From NCBI GenBank assembly GCA_002632265.1, contig NQOV01000019.1, positions 1 to 64,000 on the forward strand: a DNA stretch of 64,000 bases, read 5' to 3'. This DNA is from Rhodospirillaceae bacterium MC!. GTDB taxonomy: Bacteria; Pseudomonadota; Alphaproteobacteria; MC1. The notes beneath the pieces were generated by a model. It worked only from the letters and a program-made list of their open reading frames with translations, was not told where the DNA came from and searched no databases. Positions 37,489 through 45,250 of this stretch are shown here, piece after piece. Position numbers and translations under genes: made by a program. Position 1 is the stretch's first letter, and every line of letters starts with the position of its first letter.

Positions 37489-38599
37489 ATTTTTCGTTTA
37501 CTATGGCGATCTTGATACCTTCCATTGAGATGTTAGTCTCGAAAGCTTTTGTTATTTCGTCTAGTGAGAAGTGGTGGGTTACTAGTTTGTTAACTGGTAA
37601 GCCGATAGCTACAGCACGTTTTAGAAGATCGATTGTGATTGGATATTCTTCCGCCACATAGCCCCAACTACCTACGACCATAATTTCCTTATTACATACA
37701 TCGAAATGCGGATTATAAGTTGCGTCGCCACCGTCTAGGAAGAAACCTACTTCACAGTATCCACCGCCACGGCGGATAGTTTTCCAGATGTTGCCTGCAG
37801 ATTGTGGAACGCCTGTACATTGAAAGCCGAATTTTGCTCCTAGTCCGTTGGTTACGGATTGTACTTTTTTGGCAATTTCTTCGCCGTCTTTGTAATCGTT
37901 GAAGTTAATTGTGATATTTGCTCCGAACTCTTTAGCTAATTTTAAGCGTTTTTCATTACCGTCAATGGCGATGATGTTTTCTACTCCTAATGTGCGAATT
38001 GTAGCAATGGTACATAAACCAATTGGGCCACAACCTTGAACTAATACAGGACCAGAAAAATCAAGTAAGTTAGTAAGTTTAGCACGTTCTACCGCATGCA
38101 CGGCCACGGCAAAAGGCTCAATAAGTAAACGGCTATCTAAATCCATATCGGTTACTTTAAAGAAAGGACTATTCTTTCTAATGATCAGATAATCGCCAAA
38201 GTATCCATTAAATTTATACTCATCATCAGGGAATAAACCGTATACCCCTAAAGTATCGCATAAATTAGAACGACCTGGTGTGTTTTTACAAGCAGGACAC
38301 TCGCCACAAGTTAAAACCGATGTTACTAACTTATCGCCCAATTTAATTTCCGAACCTGTAAAATCCTTTTTGATGTTTTTACCAAGCTTGATGATTTCTC
38401 CTGATCCCTCGTGTCCTAGAACAACAGGAATCAAAGCAAAGGGATCTCGTAAATATTCGTGAACATCTGTGCCACAAATACCGCAACCCTCTACTTTAAT
38501 AAGTACTTCATCGTCGCCAATTTCTGGTACTTCATGTTTTTGAATATCGAAAGTTTTTTTGTCTGTTAGATAGGCTAAACGCCCTGTTAGTTTTGTCAT
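37487..38599 (-). CDS. zinc-dependent medium-chain alcohol/polyol dehydrogenase
   Basis: 370 aa NAD(P)-dependent MDR enzyme. Catalytic zinc residues in GCGICGTDVHEY and GHEGSGEI; structural zinc CGECPACKNTPGRSNLC; Rossmann motif VQGCGPIGL. Sorbitol/threonine dehydrogenase-like, oxidising a secondary alcohol or reducing an aldehyde/ketone. Last gene of the leftward set isomerase, kinase, aldolase, mutarotase-like, dehydrogenase; it could process the aldehyde released by the aldolase, or act on the free sugar. AAAGGAATAAAATT precedes the start. Confidence 0.88.
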   Translation of the reverse strand: MTKLTGRLAYLTDKKTFDIQKHEVPEIGDDEVLIKVEGCGICGTDVHEYLRDPFALIPVVLGHEGSGEIIKLGKNIKKDFTGSEIKLGDKLVTSVLTCGECPACKNTPGRSNLCDTLGVYGLFPDDEYKFNGYFGDYLIIRKNSPFFKVTDMDLDSRLLIEPFAVAVHAVERAKLTNLLDFSGPVLVQGCGPIGLCTIATIRTLGVENIIAIDGNEKRLKLAKEFGANITINFNDYKDGEEIAKKVQSVTNGLGAKFGFQCTGVPQSAGNIWKTIRRGGGYCEVGFFLDGGDATYNPHFDVCNKEIMVVGSWGYVAEEYPITIDLLKRAVAIGLPVNKLVTHHFSLDEITKAFETNISMEGIKIAIVNEK

Positions 38600-38689
38600 A
38601 ATTTTATTCCTTTTTATGATTAAATTTATATGATTATATGATTATATATTTATATGTTTGTGTGTATCTTCTTAACTTAAGGATAGGAA

Positions 38690-38728
38690 AATGAGTTAAG
38701 GTACATATTAGCTCATTTTTCATGCTCC
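38690..38728 (-). repeat. R1-family repeat, copy C
   Basis: In gene orientation, directly after TAA of the mutarotase-like gene: GGAGCATGAAAAATGAGCTA then ATATGTACCTTAACTCATTTT. Stem AAAATGAG/CTCATTTT. Shorter than copies A and B but with the same GAGCTAATATGYACCTTAA segment. Confidence 0.6.
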
Positions 38729-39976
38729 TTAATCTAAAATTTCTTTTAGATATTTTAAATTTACATCACAAGCAATATTTTGGCTAATATTGTTATTTGT
38801 GTTAGAACTTATAACATTAATGCCTTGATCCTGTAGCTCTATATTTTGTACTGCTCCTAAAAATTCAGGAGTGAACATTAGATTTATAACGCAAAAACGT
38901 ACTTTTTGTTTAGGTTCTAAGGTTACATAGGTATCACGCTCTAAGAAGTTAGGATGTTCTAAGCTTTCCTTTAAACCATTGGCAAAATAGCCGATACTCA
39001 TTTCCATACCTAAAGCCTTTGAGTGATCAGGACCATTTTTCTCATTCGCCCATGGAGTGAAATAACGTCCGCCACGTTGTGTCCAAAAATTACAAAAGTT
39101 TGGCGATAACATGTGATCTAAAATAGGCGGTGGCGAAATCGTCAAAAATCCTGCCTTAAGATGTGGATTAATGAACGACGCCCAGCCCATATCAGTTTTT
39201 GGCATTTGTGCCGATATTAGATGTGCATATCCAGTATGTAATTTATAATTGGATAAATCTTCAAAAGAGTTATCTTCTACAGGATTTTCTAAAGGAACTT
39301 TTTTAAGCGAATTAAACTTAGCTCCACGTTTATAATTACCTGTATCATCAAACTCACTGCCTAAAGGCGGAATTGCGTATTGATCAGAGCTACAACTTAG
39401 CAAGCCATTATCACAGAGGAGAGGCTCGCCAATGGTTGTATGCCATGCTAAATTAATTTTCTGCTTACTATCGCCCGTGTTTTCCACTTCAATTAGTAAG
39501 GTATGAGTTGGATTATGAGCGTCTAGAATATCGTATTTAGTATATTTTAGTTGCCACGGTTTAGGAGCGTCCATTTCCCATTTAGCATAACTATAATCGG
39601 CAGTTGTATGGGTTTTACTTAAATCCCATTCAAGATTTGCCGTATGCCCATGTGGTGGACTATCCGCAGGCTCAAGCCCATCGCCACCACCAAAGGTCGG
39701 CACGCATGGGAAAGTTCCACAGGCCTCAAATAGTATGTTATGCCCCCAATAGTCCACATCTGCGGGATTATCATAACTAAATTTATGCCCAGGCGATCCC
39801 CTAAAATGCGGAGTCCATACGGAATTTATTAGATCCTTACCTTGCTTTAAAGCAAAAAGTGGAGTCATACCGCCTATGTTTTGCACAAATAAAGCACATT
39901 CCTTATTTTGTAACAAAACCCCCTTACGTCCAGCATAAGTACTTTTTTCTGCTGATATTTTTGTTGTGAGTTCCAT
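38729..39976 (-). CDS. galactose mutarotase-superfamily protein (aldose 1-epimerase-like)
   Basis: 415 aa, beta-rich. Features of the galactose-mutarotase fold: GHNILFEACGTFPCVPTFGG followed by SPPHGHTANLEW, the P-HG-W pattern that carries the substrate His in aldose epimerases, and WHTTIGEPLL with a later FTPWANEKNGPDHS. Longer than typical GalM (~345), so specificity is uncertain; it may interconvert sugar anomers or be a related lyase/isomerase. Middle of the leftward sugar catabolic set, 25 nt after the aldolase. Confidence 0.68.
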   Translation of the reverse strand: MELTTKISAEKSTYAGRKGVLLQNKECALFVQNIGGMTPLFALKQGKDLINSVWTPHFRGSPGHKFSYDNPADVDYWGHNILFEACGTFPCVPTFGGGDGLEPADSPPHGHTANLEWDLSKTHTTADYSYAKWEMDAPKPWQLKYTKYDILDAHNPTHTLLIEVENTGDSKQKINLAWHTTIGEPLLCDNGLLSCSSDQYAIPPLGSEFDDTGNYKRGAKFNSLKKVPLENPVEDNSFEDLSNYKLHTGYAHLISAQMPKTDMGWASFINPHLKAGFLTISPPPILDHMLSPNFCNFWTQRGGRYFTPWANEKNGPDHSKALGMEMSIGYFANGLKESLEHPNFLERDTYVTLEPKQKVRFCVINLMFTPEFLGAVQNIELQDQGINVISSNTNNNISQNIACDVNLKYLKEILD

Positions 39977-40001
39977 GATTTTATCTCTCTTTAATTTATT
40001 A

Positions 40002-40829
40002 CTATTTAGCCATCATTTTAGCGTACTCTGTAGCTAGTTCAGTAACTTTTTCCATGGCTTTACTAACGGTAACAGGCGGATAAGCCGAGATGCCGTCTTC
40101 CTTAATAAATTCGCCTAAACCCTGCATGTAGGCAGTATGAAAAGCCGTACCAACGTTGATTTTTACAATACCATAATCAAGAGTCTTTCTTAGATCTTCC
40201 GCAGAAATCCCTGTGCCACCATGTAAAACTAAAGGAGTTTTAACAGCCTTATAGATATCTTCCAAACGCTCGAAATTAATTTCAGGAGTACCCTCATAAA
40301 AACCGTGGGCTGTTCCCACACCAACGGCGATAATATCGGCGTTACTTTGTTCAGCTAATTGCTTAACGTCATCCACTTGAGCCAAGAAATCGGCGTTTTT
40401 ATCAAAACCACGCCCACGAATGCGACCAATTTCCGCTTCTACTACCACCCCTTTTTTATGAGCATATTCGGCAACTTTTTTTGTATTTGCGATGTTTTCT
40501 TCCAAGCTTAAATGTGAACCATCATACATTACAGAATCGTAACCCACATCCACAGCTTTTAAACATCTATCCATATCATCACAATGGTCCAGATGTAAGT
40601 ATAAGGGTTGATCATAATCCTTTGCTCTCGCTTTAACCATGGCCACACAAGTATTTAACCCTAACTCATCGACAACATTTTTATATGTCATCACTAGCAA
40701 TGGCTGATTGGTTTTTAAGATAACCCCATTGGCTAAAGCTTTAAGATCCCATACATCATTGAAGTTGTAACTTGGTAATGCTTTATGTTCCTTGTGATAT
40801 CTCGCAAGTAAGTTTGATAATTTTTCCAT
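40002..40829 (-). CDS. class II fructose/tagatose-bisphosphate-type aldolase
   Basis: 275 aa zinc aldolase. LHLDHCDD (catalytic Asp and zinc His), SVMYDGSHLSLEENI, VVEAEIGRIRG (zinc Glu), GTAHGFYEGTPEINF (zinc His region), VLHGGTGI (zinc His) and KINVGTAF (phosphate binding). Cleaves a ketose phosphate to DHAP and an aldehyde. In this context it should cut the product of the PfkB kinase next to it; the sugar is not identified. AAGGA 9 nt before the start. 25-nt gap to the mutarotase-like gene. Confidence 0.9.
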   Translation of the reverse strand: MEKLSNLLARYHKEHKALPSYNFNDVWDLKALANGVILKTNQPLLVMTYKNVVDELGLNTCVAMVKARAKDYDQPLYLHLDHCDDMDRCLKAVDVGYDSVMYDGSHLSLEENIANTKKVAEYAHKKGVVVEAEIGRIRGRGFDKNADFLAQVDDVKQLAEQSNADIIAVGVGTAHGFYEGTPEINFERLEDIYKAVKTPLVLHGGTGISAEDLRKTLDYGIVKINVGTAFHTAYMQGLGEFIKEDGISAYPPVTVSKAMEKVTELATEYAKMMAK

Positions 40830-40878
40830 TTGTTTGTATCCTTTAAATTGATAAATTAGATTGTATAAGTATTGTTGT

Positions 40879-40940
40879 TGTTAATATTAATGTTAATGTT
40901 AAGATAAATGTTAAGATAAATGTTAATACGAATGTTAAGT
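40879..40940. repeat. degenerate AATGTTAAGATA tandem repeat
   Basis: About four imperfect 12-nt units (AATGTTAAGATA, AATGTTAATACG) running from the spacer over the pfkB stop codon at 40935-40937. Low-complexity; no function seen. Confidence 0.6.
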
Positions 40941-41867
40941 ATTATTATAGATATCTGTAAGATCCTTATAACTTTTAATAATGTTATTCGTGCCGAAATC
41001 TTGAACCGTGAGTCCTCCTGATATATTAGCCATTTTGACCGACTGCCACAGATCATTCCCACGGGCCAGACTAGCTAAAAATCCTGCCACAAAGGAATCT
41101 CCTGCTCCTGTTGTATCCACTACGGTTTTCACAGGCACACCTTTAATATATTGAGCGTCCTTACCATTATGAGCATAGGCCCCTTTAGCTCCCATTTTGA
41201 TAACAACATTTTCCACTCCTTGATCGAGCAAAAACTTCGCCATATCTTCCACATTCTTTTGCTTTGTGATCTGCTCGGCTTCATTATCAGTGGGTAAAAA
41301 GTAGCTAACATGTGGCAAAATACTACGGATATTTTCAAACCAACGATTGGAGTTATCCCACCCCACATCTAGAGTAGTGATTTTCCCCTTTTCTTTGGCG
41401 ATTTTAAAAATATCATCCAAACCCTCATTTTCCAACTTAGGTAAGAGAAAGAAACCGCTCGCATGAATGATATCATATTCATATAAAGTATTTTCTTTTA
41501 TATCGGCTCTGCCTAAACTTGCGGTAGAACCACCATGATATAAAAATACTCGGTCAGCTTCCTTATTGACTAAGGTAATACACGTGGCAGTATTTTCGCC
41601 CTTACTTATGGTTATGTTCGAAGTATCCATGTGTAATTTCTCGTAGGTTTCTAGCAAAAACTTACCCATAAGATCATCGCCGATCTTTCCGTATAAGCTT
41701 ACTTGTGTTTGCATATTAAGAAGATTAATTGCCACATTTGCCGAGTCGCCCCCTGCGGTTATATTTACATTATCCACAAGAGTAACATCTTGATTGAAAT
41801 TGAACTCATCAAAATGCCCCAAAGTAACATCAGCAACCGCCATACCGATACATGCTATATTTTTCAT
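40935..41867 (-). CDS. PfkB-family sugar kinase
   Basis: 310 aa ribokinase-fold enzyme. MKNIACIGMAVADVTLG start, substrate motif ITAGGDSANVAINLL, and the PfkB signature DTTGAGDSFVAGFL with catalytic Asp. Phosphorylates a ketose, presumably made by the isomerase gene upstream, before aldol cleavage. Start chosen at the second ATG (41865-41867): it gives the standard N-terminus and 11 nt from AAGGA, matching local spacing; the ATG four codons earlier would be only 3 nt from it. Alternative substrates: fructose-6-phosphate-like or a nucleoside. Confidence 0.88.
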   Translation of the reverse strand: MKNIACIGMAVADVTLGHFDEFNFNQDVTLVDNVNITAGGDSANVAINLLNMQTQVSLYGKIGDDLMGKFLLETYEKLHMDTSNITISKGENTATCITLVNKEADRVFLYHGGSTASLGRADIKENTLYEYDIIHASGFFLLPKLENEGLDDIFKIAKEKGKITTLDVGWDNSNRWFENIRSILPHVSYFLPTDNEAEQITKQKNVEDMAKFLLDQGVENVVIKMGAKGAYAHNGKDAQYIKGVPVKTVVDTTGAGDSFVAGFLASLARGNDLWQSVKMANISGGLTVQDFGTNNIIKSYKDLTDIYNNT

Positions 41868-41931
41868 TCTATCATACATCCTTTCTTGAAAGTAGGTTCT
41901 TAAAGTAAAATAATTATGTCAAATGGTGGAA

Positions 41932-42026
41932 AAAAGATTGTAAGATGTGCTTTAAATTATGGCAACATGTACTAATGTTTACCTTAACCATGATTTAAGG
42001 TGCATATTACGATCTTTTGCACGCCC
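41932..42026. repeat. long palindromic repeat, R1 copy B
   Basis: Two 32-nt arms (41932-41963 and 41987-42018), 25 of 32 positions complementary, plus the GGGGCGTGC box reaching to within 3 nt of the isomerase stop codon. Five of the seven arm differences become G-U pairs in a plus-strand RNA and only one in a minus-strand RNA. Confidence 0.7.
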
Positions 42027-42030
42027 CTTT

Positions 42031-43530
42031 TTATTTTTTCACGCCGAAACCTGAATTAGTACCAGTATTGCTGATCTCTACTTCTGCGATATCAAGGAAA
42101 TAGTTAAAAGCTTGGATATCCTTTTTAAAATGACCACGCCCAACTAACCAGTGATGATCTAGACCTTTATCCATTACCGTACCTAGAATTTGCGATGCAG
42201 TATATTCATCTGGAATAACTTCGCCATACGTTCCACGGAATTTCATATCACTTTCGACGATTTTACCTTCAAATAACATCGCCTTATCAGAATTGGGAGA
42301 TATGTATCTTAAGACAGTAATTTCCCCAGGTTGTAGTAAAAATTCAAAGCATACACCCCAAGCGGTTTCCAGATCGAAATTCTCTAGAATACCGTGGCGA
42401 CGAGCTTCAAACTTCGATCCCTGCTTTAGCAAACGAGTTGACGCCGAACCATTATGCCACAAAGCAAAAATGTTCTTTTCATCATCAAGATAAGATAAAT
42501 CAGCTAAAGACGGTATGCAATCATTTTTAAGTTGTTGCAAGACTAACATGGAAATTAACGCTCCCGTATCCGCTTCATCGGAAATGGGGATGTTCTGATC
42601 GTTAACTAAAGCCATAGCTCCATCGCCTGCGATTTGGAAATGATCAAACAACTCGGGCCAATTTTTAAAACTGATCCCAATATAGTTACCTTCTCGAGCA
42701 AATGTCATAAGTGCCAAAGCTAAACGGAGAGAATCATCGAACTGTTTATCTGGCACATTATTATAGCCAAAATCCTTATGATTTAAAATCGCTGATTTAA
42801 TTTCTAGAATACTCTCTTGGGAAAACGTTCCCATTTTAGACGTGATATCAACCAAATTCACACGATCAAAGCCGATTTTAAAGCGTTTTAACACTTCAAG
42901 CTCATTTACTTCACAATCGTAAAACCCTGGCACACGCCCAGCCCCAGCAATTAAGGCTTTGCGACCTTGCAACTTGGAAATGGCATTTACCACATTGGCA
43001 AAGCGTAATAGATGTTCATTGAATCTCGGATCTGTTTCTTGACAAAATAACCATTGATATTTCACATCTAAATTATTTAAAATCCCAAGAACAAAATTTT
43101 GACTACATAAACGATTGGCCGTAAGATTAGCCCCAGTAGGTTCAGGCATAGCGTAACTAAATAACGGAATATTTCTATTTTGCAACCAAGATCCTAAAGT
43201 TGACGCCACTTCGCCAGTGGTATAAGCCGAATGATACAAAATGATCCCATCTAAGCCTTCAGAAGAATGCTTATTTAAGAATTTTTCCAACTTAATATGA
43301 TCTTGAAAAGGCTCATCAGCAGTTACTATTTCAAACTTATCTTGATCCAAACTATCTTGCACTAAAGAGCCGATTTTTTTATTCATAGTGCAAGCTTGTT
43401 CCCAATCAAAGTGCATTTGAATCGCCACAGATATAAACAAGATCTTACTCTTTTTTGCTTTTGCTTCAGCAGGAATATATTTTGCAATAATCTCACTTGC
43501 TATCCCCTTAGGAAAGGCTATATTTGTCAT
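42031..43530 (-). CDS. L-fucose/L-arabinose isomerase-superfamily protein
   Basis: 499 aa. Of the FucI/AraA-like isomerase superfamily: N-terminal Rossmann-like domains (ILFISVAIQMHFDWEQAC; GIILYHSAYTTGEVASTLGSW; NIPLFSYAMPEPTGANLT), a central part with GNYIGISFKNWPELFDHFQIAGDG and GALISMLVLQQL, and a C-terminal beta domain with conserved GLDHHWLVGRGHF. Expected reaction is metal-dependent aldose-ketose isomerisation of an unusual hexose. First gene of the leftward set, divergent from an AraC regulator. I recall relatives acting on sulfoquinovose, so a sulfonated or deoxy sugar is an alternative. AGGTGAAGAA precedes the ATG. Confidence 0.72.
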   Translation of the reverse strand: MTNIAFPKGIASEIIAKYIPAEAKAKKSKILFISVAIQMHFDWEQACTMNKKIGSLVQDSLDQDKFEIVTADEPFQDHIKLEKFLNKHSSEGLDGIILYHSAYTTGEVASTLGSWLQNRNIPLFSYAMPEPTGANLTANRLCSQNFVLGILNNLDVKYQWLFCQETDPRFNEHLLRFANVVNAISKLQGRKALIAGAGRVPGFYDCEVNELEVLKRFKIGFDRVNLVDITSKMGTFSQESILEIKSAILNHKDFGYNNVPDKQFDDSLRLALALMTFAREGNYIGISFKNWPELFDHFQIAGDGAMALVNDQNIPISDEADTGALISMLVLQQLKNDCIPSLADLSYLDDEKNIFALWHNGSASTRLLKQGSKFEARRHGILENFDLETAWGVCFEFLLQPGEITVLRYISPNSDKAMLFEGKIVESDMKFRGTYGEVIPDEYTASQILGTVMDKGLDHHWLVGRGHFKKDIQAFNYFLDIAEVEISNTGTNSGFGVKK

Positions 43531-43612
43531 TTCTTCACCTATTTTTTAATGTTGTCTTAATTGTTATAATTAGTATGAAGATAAAATCTGTAATCTCAAT
43601 CTTCATAGGTTA

Positions 43613-43642
43613 AGTATACCAACACAAACTCCCCTTTTGCAA
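43613..43642 (-). promoter_or_regulatory. putative promoter of isomerase operon
   Basis: Minus-strand TTGCAA (43637-43642), 18-nt spacer, TATACT (43613-43618), ~80 nt before the start codon. A short ATGAAGAT/ATCTTCAT inverted repeat lies downstream of it (43575-43606) and could be an AraC or operator element. Confidence 0.45.
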
Positions 43643-43932
43643 TAGATTTTTTCTGATGTACAAGAAGTAAACGCCAATTATAATTATATTTAACACACAG
43701 ATAAACATATATAATATAAAGATATTTATGTATTTATTTACTATATAGTCTGTTAATATCTTTGTAGTATAATCATCTTTATGATATTTTTTTGTTAATT
43801 TTATACAAGTCTTTAACCTTTCAGGAATGTTAAAAAGAAGATAATCTACAGATTCCTTATTGACAAAACATTACAAATACCGTATATTATTAAAATAAAA
43901 CAAGCCAGTAAAAACAAAATGCGAGAAAATTA
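43643..43932. other. spacer upstream of AraC-family gene
   Basis: AT-rich divergent promoter region; no gene and no convincing AraC direct repeats recognised. Confidence 0.4.
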
Positions 43933-44817
43933 ATGTGTAAATTTGAGCTAGAAATATCAAATATCAGAGATAAAAAAGATATCCACATTGAGATTATCAA
44001 CAACCATCCCAAGTATCCCATACATACGCATAACTTTTTCGAATGCTTTTTAGTTACGAAAGGATACTGCATTCATAACAACAATGGCTATTATGATTTT
44101 TTAACTGTAGGATCTTTTGTTATCGTTCCAGATAATTCAAAACATGCTTTTATCAATACCCATGATCTAGATTTAATAAATATCAATCTCTCTTCCAATC
44201 ATTGGAAAAACGTAACGCCATTATTGTTTAAATCCTTACGACGTATATATATTTTATCCAAATACAATAACATGCACCTAACACTCTCGGGGCAAACATT
44301 CACCAAAGTAGTAGAACTTTTGTTATGGACAGAATCCGAAATAAGAACCAATAAATATCAAGATACTCAAGATAAAAAAGATAGCAATATACTAATTTCC
44401 ACCATACTATCCCAAGTTTTACTTACGATTTTAAGAAGCCAAAACTTTCTCGAAAACAACGACGTATCAGAAGAGCGAAATCTTTATACTAAACAGACAA
44501 TCACACATGATATTATCGATTTAATTTTCAGCTATCACAAACAAAACCAGCCAATAATTTTAAAAGACTTCATAAAAAACAAATACCGCACCTACAACAC
44601 ATTCTTAAGAAAATTCAAAGAAATAACAGGCTTAGCCCCCAAAGATTGCGAAATGAAAATCAAACTCTACACCAGCCGACAACTCATCTCCACCAACAAA
44701 CACCAAACCATAACCTCCATCGTAAAAACCCTAGGCTTCTACGACATGCCCTATTTCTCCAAACTCTTCAAAAAAGAATTCAAAGAAACCCCCAAAACCT
44801 TCCGTAACAGGATTTAA
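43933..44817 (+). CDS. AraC-family transcriptional regulator
   Basis: 294 aa. N-terminal cupin-type sensing domain (HTHNFFECFLVTKGYCIHNNN, FVIVPDNSKHAFIN) as in RhaR/AraC sugar sensors, and C-terminal double helix-turn-helix (IILKDFIKNKYRTYNTFLRKFKEITG; TITSIVKTLGFYDMPYFSKLFKKEF). Divergently placed next to the isomerase gene, so the likely target is that sugar catabolic set, with the sugar or an intermediate as inducer. The codon use near its 3' end is noticeably richer in CCC/ACC than its 5' half. Confidence 0.9.
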   Translation: MCKFELEISNIRDKKDIHIEIINNHPKYPIHTHNFFECFLVTKGYCIHNNNGYYDFLTVGSFVIVPDNSKHAFINTHDLDLININLSSNHWKNVTPLLFKSLRRIYILSKYNNMHLTLSGQTFTKVVELLLWTESEIRTNKYQDTQDKKDSNILISTILSQVLLTILRSQNFLENNDVSEERNLYTKQTITHDIIDLIFSYHKQNQPIILKDFIKNKYRTYNTFLRKFKEITGLAPKDCEMKIKLYTSRQLISTNKHQTITSIVKTLGFYDMPYFSKLFKKEFKETPKTFRNRI

Positions 44818-44943
44818 GATAGAACACAAAGAAAATCATAACAATATATTACAAACCACCGCTTATAAAAAGAATTTTATTAATATATTTAAAGGATTTA
44901 GGGGGGATGTTATAAAAATAATGGGAATTAAGTGAAATTTGTA

Positions 44944-44972
44944 TTGACTTATGGATTTTTATGTGGTATATT
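44944..44972 (+). promoter_or_regulatory. promoter of the thr operon
   Basis: TTGACT (44944-44949), 17-nt spacer, TATATT (44967-44972). Transcription would begin near 44979, about 53 nt before the leader peptide ATG. Confidence 0.75.
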
Positions 44973-45031
44973 GATAATCGAAACTTAATTAAACTATTTA
45001 ATTTAACGAATGTTATGAGTGTTATACTAAT

Positions 45032-45124
45032 ATGAATAAAAATGTATTTACAACTACAATCTTGACCACTACCACCACATCCACCGCTTTAGGTGAGATG
45101 ATGGTGTGGTTTCGCCATTTGTAA
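45032..45124 (+). CDS. thrL: thr operon leader peptide
   Basis: 30-codon frame beginning MNKNVF; residues 7-18 read TTTILTTTTTST, so nine of twelve are Thr, with one Ile and one Leu. Such a run is what a ribosome-stalling attenuator uses to sense charged tRNA-Thr (and tRNA-Ile). It lies between a strong promoter and a terminator directly upstream of thrB-thrC. The functional analogue is E. coli ThrL, also Thr/Ile-rich. No strong ribosome site is visible before the ATG. The Thr codon stretch (45050-45085) is complementary in part to the GATGATGGTGTGGT segment that follows. Confidence 0.88.
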   Translation: MNKNVFTTTILTTTTTSTALGEMMVWFRHL

Positions 45125-45190
45125 ATTGAATGTATAGCAGATTAAAATAATTTAGAAACTCCATTACTTATAAAGTAGTTGGAGTTTTTT
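45065..45190 (+). promoter_or_regulatory. threonine transcription attenuator
   Basis: Three parts are visible. (1) Pause hairpin: ACCAC (45065-45069) and CACC (45082-45085) pair with GTGGT (45106-45110) and GGTG (45092-45095). (2) Terminator: AAACTCCATTACTT (45156-45169) with AAGTAGTTGGAGTTT (45173-45187), then a T run. (3) A candidate antiterminator: GTGGTTT (45106-45112) can pair with AAACTCC of the terminator arm with one mismatch. Ribosome stalling at Thr codons would free part 2. The alternative fold is not computed. Confidence 0.75.
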
Positions 45191-45250
45191 TATTGTGTGG
45201 GTTTAGTGAGAGAAGTATAAATATTAATTACCTAGTCATGGAGATTGGAA

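Noticed and set aside
45245-45250. TTG start for thrB two codons upstream of ATG 45251
   Set aside because: The ATG has GGAG at a good 7-nt spacing; the TTG would sit almost on that site.
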